Assembly (NCBI GenBank): GCA_020847545.1
Contig: JADLBV010000091.1
Span: forward strand, 1 to 64,000
Source: Phycisphaerales bacterium
GTDB lineage: Bacteria > Planctomycetota > Phycisphaerae > Tepidisphaerales > Tepidisphaeraceae
Direction of reading: 5' to 3'
Length of the DNA: 64,000 nt
The position numbers and the translations under genes are program-made. This document shows, in pieces, positions 52,924 to 61,075 of this stretch. Every line of letters begins with the position of its first letter. The stretch's first letter is position 1. A model generated the notes under the pieces. That model was not told where the DNA came from, made no database searches, and saw only the letters and a program-made list of their open reading frames with translations.

Positions 52924-53703
52924 ATGCAAACCGAACCGCCGAACCAGTTACTAAATAAGATCGCCCCGGAGCGGTTTCCGCGCCATATTGCCATCATTAT
53001 GGACGGCAACGGCCGATGGGCGGTTCGACAAGGCAAGCCGCGAATACAGGGGCATCAGGCCGGCGCCGACACGGTTCGGCGGATCGTGACCGAGGCGGCC
53101 CGTCTGCGTAAAGAATGCGGCGGTCCGGATTTTCTGACGCTCTATTCATTCAGCATTGAAAACTGGAAACGTCCGGCCCAAGAAGTCGAGTTTCTGATGC
53201 GGATGTACATTGATTATCTGCAACAGGAACGCCCGACGATGATGAAAAACAACATCCGATTCCATCAGATCGGGCGGCTTGATCATCTTCCCGAGCCGGT
53301 GCTGGAAGAGATGCGCATCACGCTGGAACAGACCCGCAACAATGATGGCCTAAACCTTGTATTGGCAATCAATTATGGCAGCCGGGCCGAGATCACCGAT
53401 GCCGTGCGTGCTATTGTTCGTGAAGTGGAGCAAGGCCGATTGAAGCCGGACAATATTGATGAGCAGACCATCAGCGCGCATTTGTACACCGCAGGGATGC
53501 CAGACCCGGATTTGCTGATTCGGACCGCTGGCGAGATGCGGATTAGCAATTATTTGCTATGGCAGATCAGCTACGCCGAGTTGTTCATCAGCCCGGTCTT
53601 GTGGCCCGATTTTGCGGAAAAAGACCTGCACGAAGCGATTGTGGCTTTTTCAATGCGGCATAGGCGATTTGGGGCGTTGGATCAGACCAATACGCTGAAA
53701 TAG
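52924..53703 (+). CDS. uppS: Isoprenyl (undecaprenyl) diphosphate synthase UppS
   Basis: A protein of 259 residues. Catalytic D27 in HIAIIMDGNGRWA, TLYSFSIENWKRP, NYGSRAEITDA and the C-terminal DLLIRTAGEMRISNYLLWQ are present. It makes the C55 lipid carrier of cell-wall and LPS synthesis. The usual cdsA-dxr neighbours are absent; it follows cimA by 27 bases. Confidence 0.95.
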   Translation: MQTEPPNQLLNKIAPERFPRHIAIIMDGNGRWAVRQGKPRIQGHQAGADTVRRIVTEAARLRKECGGPDFLTLYSFSIENWKRPAQEVEFLMRMYIDYLQQERPTMMKNNIRFHQIGRLDHLPEPVLEEMRITLEQTRNNDGLNLVLAINYGSRAEITDAVRAIVREVEQGRLKPDNIDEQTISAHLYTAGMPDPDLLIRTAGEMRISNYLLWQISYAELFISPVLWPDFAEKDLHEAIVAFSMRHRRFGALDQTNTLK

Positions 53704-53820
53704 CTGATCGATTCGCCGGGTGACACCCCCACCAACATCCGTTGACATCAGACCATCCTCCCGATTACTGTCCATTGCACGGGAACAATCGTTAATCCTT
53801 GTCACGGGTGAATTTGCAGC

Positions 53821-54951
53821 ATGAAGACCGTTGTATCACGAGCCAAGGCGTATCTTAAAGTCCGTCATAAAAGCGTTCGTGATGCGATGAAGCACCTGGA
53901 CATTGACGGCCTGTTGCTGACCCATCCGCCGGACCTGGCCTATTTGACGAATTTTACGGGTGATGATTCCATCGGACTGATCACGGAGAAGGGGTTTTTC
54001 CTGATCACCGACTTTCGATACCAGGAACAGGCCGAGATTGAGGCGGGATGGCTGAAGACGACCATTCGCGATGGGAAGATGGCCGACAGCGTGGCGGCGG
54101 TGGTTGCGGATGCGAATCTGAAAAAGATCGGTTTTGAGGCCAATTTCACCACGGTCGGACAAATTGACGCACTTTTGACCGCGTTCAAGCAACAAAAAGA
54201 CAAAAAGGCCCCGGAACTGGTTCCGCTGGAAAACGTCCTGACCAACATCCGTAAGGTGAAGGATGACACGGAAATCAACCTGATTCGCAAGTCGGTCAAT
54301 ATCGCCGAGGAGGCGTTTGAGGCGATTCGCGGTGCGATTGAGGTGGGTCAGAGCGAAAATTATCTCGCGGGATTGCTGGTTTTTGAGCTTCGTTCGCGGG
54401 GCGCATCCAGCAGCAGCTTTCCGGTGATTATCGCATCCGGGGCCAATAGTTCGCTGCCCCATTACCTGCCCGGCGAGACCCTCGTCCAGAAGGATCAGCC
54501 CCTTTTGATTGACTGGGGGGCGTTGTACAAAGGATACTGTTCGGACCTGACCCGGACGCTGATCATCGGGCGGGCGAATCCGAAGATGAAGGAAATTTAC
54601 AATCTGGCGTACGAGGCACAGAAGGCGGCCATTAAATTCCTGCGTCCCGGCGTCACCACATTGCAGGCGGATGCCGTTGCCCGCGACATCATCACCGCCG
54701 GCGGATATGGCGAGCAGTTTGGACATGGGCTGGGTCATGGCATTGGCCGGGAAATTCACGAGTTGCCCACGTTGCGCAGGACCGGCGGCGAGGAGGAGCT
54801 TCGCCCGGGCATGATCGTTACCGTTGAGCCGGGAATTTATCTCCCCGGCATTGGCGGGGTTCGCATTGAGGATGATGTCCTCATTACGCACTCCGGTTGC
54901 GAGGTGCTGTCCAGCCTCGATCGTAATTTTGAAGCCAACCATTTGGGATAG
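53821..54951 (+). CDS. pepP: M24-family Xaa-Pro aminopeptidase
   Basis: A protein of 376 residues. The N-terminal creatinase-like domain (DGLLLTHPPDLAYLTNFTG) is followed by the pita-bread domain with metal ligands in DWGALYKGYCSDLTRT (two Asp), GHGLGHGIGREIHE (His), TVEPGIYLPG and GGVRIEDDVLI (Glu). It removes N-terminal residues before proline. The gap before it holds TTGACA at 53742-53747 but a poor -10. The efp gene often found next to it is missing. Confidence 0.9.
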   Translation: MKTVVSRAKAYLKVRHKSVRDAMKHLDIDGLLLTHPPDLAYLTNFTGDDSIGLITEKGFFLITDFRYQEQAEIEAGWLKTTIRDGKMADSVAAVVADANLKKIGFEANFTTVGQIDALLTAFKQQKDKKAPELVPLENVLTNIRKVKDDTEINLIRKSVNIAEEAFEAIRGAIEVGQSENYLAGLLVFELRSRGASSSSFPVIIASGANSSLPHYLPGETLVQKDQPLLIDWGALYKGYCSDLTRTLIIGRANPKMKEIYNLAYEAQKAAIKFLRPGVTTLQADAVARDIITAGGYGEQFGHGLGHGIGREIHELPTLRRTGGEEELRPGMIVTVEPGIYLPGIGGVRIEDDVLITHSGCEVLSSLDRNFEANHLG

Positions 54952-54990
54952 ACCCAAACGGGTGGCCAACCTTGAACAAGGACATGGACC

Positions 54991-55500
54991 TTGAGCGAGA
55001 AAAAAACAAAGAAATCGTCTGAGCCACTAACCAATTCCCCGATGGATGTACGGCTGTTGCAGGAAATTGTCCGGCTCATGGCCGCCAATGACCTGTCCAC
55101 CGTCGATGTCCGCGAAGGCAAGCAGCGGATCATCCTGAAGCGCGGCCCGCAGGGAGCGATCATGGGAGCGCCCATGTATGCCGCACCCCCCGCCGTCGTC
55201 GCCCCATCCGCCCCACCGGCCGCCTCGGCTGCCCCGGCGGCACCGGCCGACGCGGATGCGGGATTGACTCCCATCAAATCACCCATGGTCGGCACGTTTT
55301 ACGCCGCTTCTTCGCCGGATGCCAAACCAATGGTTTCGGTTGGTACGCGGGTGGATGAGGAGACGGATGTGTGCGTCATCGAGGCGATGAAGGTGTTTAA
55401 CAACATCAAGGCCGAAATTCGCGGCACCATCGCCAAAGTGCTGATCAACAATGGCCAGAGTGTCGAGTTCGGCCAAACCCTCTTTCTGGTCAAGCCATGA
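54991..55500 (+). CDS. accB: Biotin carboxyl carrier protein AccB
   Basis: A protein of 169 residues from TTG 54991, 8 bases after AAGGA. It has an N-terminal helix ([19 protein letters not shown]), an Ala/Pro linker ([17 protein letters not shown]) and a biotinyl domain with K134 in [10 protein letters not shown], a change from the usual EAMKMMN. It is a subunit of acetyl-CoA carboxylase. It overlaps the next gene by 4 bases (ATGA). Confidence 0.93.
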   Translation: MSEKKTKKSSEPLTNSPMDVRLLQEIVRLMAANDLSTVDVREGKQRIILKRGPQGAIMGAPMYAAPPAVVAPSAPPAASAAPAAPADADAGLTPIKSPMVGTFYAASSPDAKPMVSVGTRVDEETDVCVIEAMKVFNNIKAEIRGTIAKVLINNGQSVEFGQTLFLVKP

Positions 55501-55952
55501 GCCGACGACAAACACTCAAATTCAATACCGAAGATGATGTCATCGCGGATGTCCAAAAGCTGCGAAAGGGCTATCAACAGGCCGGGGCGTGGAATTTGCC
55601 ACAAGTTTGCTGGCATCTGAACGTCAGTGTGCAAACCCGCATGAAACCCGGGCCATTTCCACCCAACACCCCCGAACAGGATGCCCGCAAGGCGCAAATT
55701 CAGCAGATTCTGGCGGCCGGGCGACTTCCCGATGGTATTCCCGCGCCGGAGGCGTCGGTTCCTCCGCCCGATGCGGGTGATGCGGCGATTGAGACATTGC
55801 TGGCCAGCCTGCAAACGTTCAAAACATTTACCGGCCGGATTCCGCCGCACAGGATTTTCGGCAATCTCAATGACGCCGATGCCCGAAAATTAAACTTGAT
55901 TCATTGCGCGCACCATTTGTCGTATCTGTCACCGGTATCCGCGGGGAGCTGA
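55497..55952 (+). CDS. DUF1569 (DinB-like) protein inserted between accB and accC
   Basis: A protein of 151 residues with the DUF1569 pattern: [34 protein letters not shown] and the C-terminal [15 protein letters not shown]. The His residues (WH.L and HCAHHL) could bind a metal as in the DinB superfamily. The function of the family is unknown. The 4-base overlap with accB and 10-base gap to accC show it belongs to the same operon, which is an unusual place. Confidence 0.75.
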   Translation: MSRRQTLKFNTEDDVIADVQKLRKGYQQAGAWNLPQVCWHLNVSVQTRMKPGPFPPNTPEQDARKAQIQQILAAGRLPDGIPAPEASVPPPDAGDAAIETLLASLQTFKTFTGRIPPHRIFGNLNDADARKLNLIHCAHHLSYLSPVSAGS

Positions 55953-55962
55953 ATTTCAACCC

Positions 55963-57309
55963 ATGTTTTCCAAGATTCTCATTGCCAACCGTGGAGAGAT
56001 CGCCCTTCGCATCATTCGCGCCTGCCGCGAGATGGGGGTGCAGACGGCCGTCGTCTATTCGACCGCCGACAAGGATGCGGCCTATTTGAAGCTTGCCGAC
56101 CAGGCCATCTGTATCGGTGATGCCCCACCGGCCGAGTCGTATCTGAACATTCCGCACATCATCTCGGCGGCCGAGATCGCCGATGTGCAGGCGATTCATC
56201 CGGGATATGGTTTTCTGGCTGAAAATGACCAATTTGCGGAAATCTGCCGGAGCTGCAAAATCGAATTCATCGGCCCGCCGGTCAGCGCCATGGCCGCCGT
56301 GGGGGATAAGGTAGCGTGCAAGAAGCTGGCGAAAAAAGCCAAGGTTCCCACGGTCCCCGGCTCGGATGGAGCCATTGAGGATGAGAAGACCGCGTTGAAA
56401 CTGGCGGCCGAGATCGGCTATCCGGTCATCATCAAGGCCGCGGCCGGCGGGGGCGGACGCGGGATGCGCGTGGCACACAACGATGTGTCGCTGCGTGCGG
56501 GTCTGAAACAGGCTCAGGCGGAGGCCGAGAACGCCTTTAAGGATTCAACTGTTTATATTGAAAAATATGTGGAATACGGCCGGCACGTTGAGGTGCAGAT
56601 ATTGGCCGACAACCACGGCAACGCGGTGCATCTGTGGGAGCGAGACTGCTCCATGCAGCGCCGACACCAGAAACTGGTGGAGGAATCCCCCAGTCCGGTC
56701 CTGAAGCAGGATGTGCGTGAAAAGCTCTGCGAATCGGCAGTCCGCCTGGTGAAGGCGGCCGGCTATACCAACGCCGGTACGGTGGAATTTCTGGTCGATA
56801 AGAAACAGAATTTCTACATTCTCGAAGTCAATGCCCGCATTCAAGTCGAGCATCCGGTGACCGAACAGGTCACGGGGATCGATCTGATCAAGCAGCAGAT
56901 TCGCATCGCCGCCGGCGAACCGCTGCCATTCAAGCAAAAGGACATTCCGCAAAATGGCTGTGCCATCGAATGCCGGATCAACGCCGAAGACCCAGCTCGC
57001 AATTTCGCCCCATCGCCCGGGTTGATCGAGGAATTTCGCGCTCCGGGCGGCCCGGGCGTTCGGCTGGATTCACACGCCTATGCGGGTTATCGCATTCCGC
57101 CCAATTATGATTCGATGATCGGCAAGCTAATCGTCCACCGCCCCACCCGCGCCCTGGCGATCGCGGCCATGCGGAGGGCGCTGAGCGAGTTTCACATCGC
57201 GCCGGTGAAGACCACCATCCCGCTGCACTTACAGATCATGGACAATCAGTTTTTCCAATCCGGGGATGTGGACACCGGATTTGTGGAGCGCGCCCTGCTG
57301 GGCAAGTAA
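55963..57309 (+). CDS. accC: Biotin carboxylase AccC
   Basis: A protein of 448 residues. [33 protein letters not shown], the glycine loop [47 protein letters not shown] and INAEDP are standard. It carboxylates biotin on AccB with ATP. Coupled with accB and the DUF1569 gene. Confidence 0.97.
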   Translation: MFSKILIANRGEIALRIIRACREMGVQTAVVYSTADKDAAYLKLADQAICIGDAPPAESYLNIPHIISAAEIADVQAIHPGYGFLAENDQFAEICRSCKIEFIGPPVSAMAAVGDKVACKKLAKKAKVPTVPGSDGAIEDEKTALKLAAEIGYPVIIKAAAGGGGRGMRVAHNDVSLRAGLKQAQAEAENAFKDSTVYIEKYVEYGRHVEVQILADNHGNAVHLWERDCSMQRRHQKLVEESPSPVLKQDVREKLCESAVRLVKAAGYTNAGTVEFLVDKKQNFYILEVNARIQVEHPVTEQVTGIDLIKQQIRIAAGEPLPFKQKDIPQNGCAIECRINAEDPARNFAPSPGLIEEFRAPGGPGVRLDSHAYAGYRIPPNYDSMIGKLIVHRPTRALAIAAMRRALSEFHIAPVKTTIPLHLQIMDNQFFQSGDVDTGFVERALLGK

Positions 57310-57339
57310 CCGCCCGCTCATTCAACCGCGGCGATTCTT

Positions 57340-57666
57340 TTAATAAATCGGCAATTCGGCCTGCACCAAGGTCTGCTTTCCATCGCGCGGCATCAGCCGG
57401 GTGGGATAAACCCTCACCGCAAACCCCTTGGAACCGGATAGAAGTCCATCTTCCAACCCAAAGCACCATTGATGCACCGGACAGACCGCGCAGCCGTTTT
57501 CTACATGGCCGCCCGCAAGGCTCCCGCCCGCGTGCGGGCAGGTGTTGTCCATCACATGAACCTTGCCCTCGCTTAAAAACACGGCCAGTTGGAATCCGCC
57601 AATCTCGACGTACGTTCCCTCCCCTTCGGTCAATTCACCCAGTTCGCACAGGCTAGTCCAGGACAT
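57340..57666 (-). CDS. Rieske [2Fe-2S] ferredoxin (NirD-like)
   Basis: A protein of 108 residues. Cluster ligands C43-H45 (TCPHAGGSL) and C62-H65 (CPVHQWCF) are both complete. The sequence resembles stand-alone NirD/BphA3-type Rieske proteins that feed electrons to oxygenases or nitrite reductase. No such partner lies nearby. Convergent with accC; 6 bases after the lipoprotein gene. Confidence 0.9.
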   Translation of the reverse strand: MSWTSLCELGELTEGEGTYVEIGGFQLAVFLSEGKVHVMDNTCPHAGGSLAGGHVENGCAVCPVHQWCFGLEDGLLSGSKGFAVRVYPTRLMPRDGKQTLVQAELPIY

Positions 57667-57672
57667 ATCCGT

Positions 57673-58323
57673 TCATTCTCCCGCTGAATCACCGGCCGGT
57701 TGTGCCAATCGCATCTGATTTTGCCACCGTTCGATGGTCGCCTGTGACATCCCCGACACCGCCTGCGACATCAGTTCCATACATTGTGCCACCACCAATT
57801 GATGGATCGCGCCGCGCGTCGTATCCAGTTCACCGATTTTTCCCTTGAGCTGGTTCAACACCTCGGCGAGTTGGGGTTGATCGGCAAAACCATCTGCCAT
57901 GATCCGTTCCAGCGAGCCGGAGGCGCTGCGCAGGGCGGTATTGATCGTCGGCCCGGCAGCCTGTTCCTCATCCGCATTTCGCAGCTTGTTCCGCGACGAC
58001 TCGATGACTTGGATGTGCTGATTCAAACCCCCATCCATCCCCGGCCCGGCCAGCAACGGGAGCAATTGCGTCAATTCCGTCAGGGATTGCTCAACCAGCA
58101 TCTGATGACCCTGGTCTGATCTGCCGGCCAGTTGGTCGGCCGTATCGGCAAAAGCCGCCGCCTGTTGATGTAACTGTTGAATCTTCTGTTCCAGTTCCAA
58201 ACGGGATGTAACAACCTGCGGTTGTGCCGCCGGCTGAGTGGCGGGTGGGCCTTTTTTCGCACACCCCGCCAATAACGCCGATCCCACCGCCAACACACCC
58301 AACTTCCATCGCATCCGCTTCAT
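57673..58323 (-). CDS. Predicted lipoprotein of unknown function
   Basis: A protein of 216 residues. Signal peptide with lipobox LLAGC (Cys near residue 21), a Pro/Ala/Gln linker, then mostly amphipathic helices (LELEQKIQQLHQQAAAFADT, QPQLAEVLNQLKGKIGEL). No family recognised. It lies 21 bases from the neighbouring Gfo/Idh stop in the same direction. Confidence 0.7.
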   Translation of the reverse strand: MKRMRWKLGVLAVGSALLAGCAKKGPPATQPAAQPQVVTSRLELEQKIQQLHQQAAAFADTADQLAGRSDQGHQMLVEQSLTELTQLLPLLAGPGMDGGLNQHIQVIESSRNKLRNADEEQAAGPTINTALRSASGSLERIMADGFADQPQLAEVLNQLKGKIGELDTTRGAIHQLVVAQCMELMSQAVSGMSQATIERWQNQMRLAQPAGDSAGE

Positions 58324-58344
58324 GCCATCTCCGAAAGATCCAAA

Positions 58345-59535
58345 TTACTTGATTTCGCTCAGTTTTACAGCACTTCGTTGGCGGGCGCTGATGACGGCCG
58401 CCTCCATCACGCGCTGGGTCTGATAGGCATCCTCAAAATCAACCAGAGGAACCAGCGGCCTGCGGCCACCCAGTGCATTGATCATATCGGCCGTCTGGTT
58501 GATAAAGGTATGCTCATAACCGAGACCATGTCCATCGGGCCACCATGCCGACACATATGGATGATTTGGCCCATTGGTCACCAGAATCCGCTGCCACCCC
58601 TGCACCTTGCGCGGCAGCGTGGCATCGTAATACATCAACTCGTTCATCGACTCGAAGTTGAAATAGATCGATCCCTTGTCTCCGTTGATCTCAATCCCGT
58701 TCTTGTTCTGATTGCCGGTGGCCATGCGGGTAGCTTCAAAGGTCGCCACCGCGCCCTGCTTGAATTTCGCCAAAAAGAGCGTGGCATCGTCGATTGTGAC
58801 TTTTCCCTTGCCCTGGGCGGATGATTTGGCCCCGCCGGCGATCCCTCCTTTGGCCCCCTGCGACGGGATGGATCGCTCCTTGATGAATGTCTCCTGAATC
58901 GCTCCGGTCACCTCGGTGATCTCATCGGCCGTGATGAACCGTGCCATGTCGATGATGTGCGCCCCCAAGTCCCCATGAGCACCCGAACCGGCCGCCTGTT
59001 TGTCAAAACGCCACAGGAGGGGGACATCCGGCTTTGCCCATTCCTGCAAATAAAATGCACGAACGTGATAAATCCGACCCAGCCGACCCTCGCGGGCCAG
59101 TTGATACGCCAGCGCCACCGCGGGTGTGCGGCGATAGTTGTACCAGACGAAGGTCTGTTGTTTGCGGTGCTTTTTGGCCGCATCACGCATCTGGCGGGCC
59201 TCGGCAAGGGTGCCGGCCAGCGGTTTTTCACAGGCGACATGCTTGCCGGCCTCCAGCGCGGCGATCGACATCTCGCAATGCAGATGATTGGGCGTGCCGA
59301 CATCCACCAGGTCCACCTGCGGATCGGTGACGGCCTTTTGCCAGTCGGTTTGCGCGTGTTGCCAACCCCACCGGCGGGCAAACGCCTCCAGTTCGGCGCG
59401 ATTTCGTCCCGAGATGCAATACATCTGAGGCTCAGCCGGCAGATCAAAAAATTTGGCCACTTTCAGATAGGCGTTGCTGTGCGTCCGCCCCATGAATTTC
59501 TGTCCGATCAGACAAACATTCACCGACTTTGACAT
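58345..59535 (-). CDS. Gfo/Idh/MocA-family oxidoreductase
   Basis: A protein of 396 residues. The Rossmann start VNVCLIGQKFMGRTHSNAY, VDVGTPNHLHCEMSIAALEAG-type residues, the catalytic lysine motif CEKPLAGTL, and a C-terminal substrate domain (GAHGDLGAHIIDMARFI) are present. A Gly/Ser/Lys-rich insert (GAKGGIAGGAKSSAQGKGK) lies near residue 240, probably a surface loop. Expected to use NAD(P) on a sugar or inositol derivative. Divergent from the ferredoxin gene. Confidence 0.88.
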   Translation of the reverse strand: MSKSVNVCLIGQKFMGRTHSNAYLKVAKFFDLPAEPQMYCISGRNRAELEAFARRWGWQHAQTDWQKAVTDPQVDLVDVGTPNHLHCEMSIAALEAGKHVACEKPLAGTLAEARQMRDAAKKHRKQQTFVWYNYRRTPAVALAYQLAREGRLGRIYHVRAFYLQEWAKPDVPLLWRFDKQAAGSGAHGDLGAHIIDMARFITADEITEVTGAIQETFIKERSIPSQGAKGGIAGGAKSSAQGKGKVTIDDATLFLAKFKQGAVATFEATRMATGNQNKNGIEINGDKGSIYFNFESMNELMYYDATLPRKVQGWQRILVTNGPNHPYVSAWWPDGHGLGYEHTFINQTADMINALGGRRPLVPLVDFEDAYQTQRVMEAAVISARQRSAVKLSEIK

Positions 59536-59606
59536 GAATCGCTCCCTTTCTTTAACCCTTGGTCTTCATGTAATTTACCGAAACTATGATGCAAGACAAA
59601 GGGGGG

Positions 59607-59612
59607 TATAAT
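59607..59612 (+). promoter_or_regulatory. -10 box of the ferredoxin gene, close to the ATG
   Basis: A perfect TATAAT ends 8 bases before the ATG at 59621, so transcription would begin at or next to the start codon. No -35 box is clear. GGGGGG (59601-59606) is too far away to be a normal ribosome binding site. Confidence 0.45.
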
Positions 59613-59620
59613 TCAATGAC

Positions 59621-60004
59621 ATGGCAAACCCCGAACGACTTCCTCCACCCGTGATGGCCGCCAAATTCGGCGTCGGCAAACTGACCCGACACCTGTTCCT
59701 GTGCATCGGCCCCAATTGCATCGAGTCCGAACAGGGACAGCAGGCGTGGGATTATCTCAAAAAACGGCTGAAACAACTGAATCTTGCCGGCAGCGACGGC
59801 CCCTGTTATCGCACCAAATGCGACTGCCTCCGCATCTGCATCGACGGGCCGATCTGCGTGGTCTACCCTGAAGGGACCTGGTACAAGCAGGCCAACCCGG
59901 AAAATCTCGAACGTATCATTCAGCAACATCTGATCGGCGGCAAGGTGGTTGAGGAACTGTGCTTTGCGCGCAACCCGCTGGCTCCCGATTCATCCGATCG
60001 GTAA
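59621..60004 (+). CDS. (2Fe-2S) ferredoxin, thioredoxin-like fold
   Basis: A protein of 127 residues. LTRHLFLCIGPNC (C28, C33) and GPCYRTKCDCLRICIDGP (C62, C67, C69, C73) match the thioredoxin-like [2Fe-2S] ferredoxins related to NuoE, where the ligands are C-x(n)-C and C-x3-C. C79 and C114 are extra. It carries electrons in the cytosol; its partner is unknown. It precedes the hydrolase gene by 12 bases. Confidence 0.82.
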   Translation: MANPERLPPPVMAAKFGVGKLTRHLFLCIGPNCIESEQGQQAWDYLKKRLKQLNLAGSDGPCYRTKCDCLRICIDGPICVVYPEGTWYKQANPENLERIIQQHLIGGKVVEELCFARNPLAPDSSDR

Positions 60005-60016
60005 GCTTTTCCAACC

Positions 60017-61075
60017 ATGACAACCACAGAGAGTGAAAAGTATTCGGTTCTCCCCTCGATGCACCGTCGCTTTGGACGGGTCAAACGATCCATGGGATTC
60101 AATGCCACCACACCCGCCCAATGGCGGCGATGGCGTAAAACGCTGCGCGCCAAGCTCATGGAACTGACCGGTTATGACACGATGGTGAAATGTCCTCTGC
60201 GTCCAAAAATCACGGAGGAGATCGACTGTGGCGACTACCGCCGCCAGCGCGTCGAGATTCAGACCGAGCCGGGCATCATCATGCCGGTGTATGTACTGAT
60301 CCCCAAATTCGCCCGTGGACGCACGTCCGCGGTGATCAATCCGCACGGCCACGGCGGCGGCGGAAAAGTCGCCGTGGCGGGCGTCCGCGACAATCCGCTC
60401 GTGGCGGAATCCATCGAAGGTCACAATTACGATTATGGTGTGCAATTCGCCAGGGCCGGGTTGATCAGCTTCTGTCCGGATGCGCGCGGATTTGGCGAAC
60501 GACAGGAAAAACCCGCCCGCGGCAACGTGCTTACCGCCTCCTGCACATGGATCAACAACATGGCCCAGCCGCTGGGCCAGACCGTCACCGGCATGTGGGT
60601 GTGGGATTTGCATCGGCTGATCGATTACATCCAAACCCGCAAGGATTGCGATGGTGACCGGATCGGATGCGCCGGCTTGTCGGGCGGCGGATTGCAGACA
60701 CTCTGGACGACCGCGCTGGATGACCGCATCCGCGCGGCCGTCGTCAGCGGCTATTTTTACGGTTATCAGCAGTCACTTCTGGAGAAGAATACAAATTGCT
60801 CGTGCAACTATGTCCCGCATCTGTATGAGACCATCGACATGGGTGATCTGGCCGCGTTGATCGCGCCCCGGCCATTGATGATCGAAACTGGGACACAGGA
60901 TACGCTCAATGGCGCGGATGGGGTGAACAACGTCCTGCCGCAGGTTCGCATCGCCGCCAAGGCGTATCGGCTCCTTGACGCTGGAAAAAACCTCCGGCAC
61001 GATGTCTTTGAAGGCGAACACCGATGGCATGGAACCGTGTCGGTCCCCTGGCTCACCAAATTGCTGACTTCATGA
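60017..61075 (+). CDS. Alpha/beta hydrolase (acetyl-xylan-esterase/dienelactone-hydrolase-like)
   Basis: A protein of 352 residues without a signal peptide. Oxyanion region NPHGHGGGGK, nucleophile S222 in CAGLSGGGLQT, an acid candidate in IETGTQDTLNG and a His candidate in FEGEHRWHG are visible. An N-terminal helical part (ATTPAQWRRWRKTLRAKL) precedes the fold, as in AXE1-like esterases and the Abhydrolase_7 family of planctomycetes. The substrate is probably an acylated sugar, which is inferred. Its stop overlaps the next ATG (ATGA). Confidence 0.78.
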   Translation: MTTTESEKYSVLPSMHRRFGRVKRSMGFNATTPAQWRRWRKTLRAKLMELTGYDTMVKCPLRPKITEEIDCGDYRRQRVEIQTEPGIIMPVYVLIPKFARGRTSAVINPHGHGGGGKVAVAGVRDNPLVAESIEGHNYDYGVQFARAGLISFCPDARGFGERQEKPARGNVLTASCTWINNMAQPLGQTVTGMWVWDLHRLIDYIQTRKDCDGDRIGCAGLSGGGLQTLWTTALDDRIRAAVVSGYFYGYQQSLLEKNTNCSCNYVPHLYETIDMGDLAALIAPRPLMIETGTQDTLNGADGVNNVLPQVRIAAKAYRLLDAGKNLRHDVFEGEHRWHGTVSVPWLTKLLTS

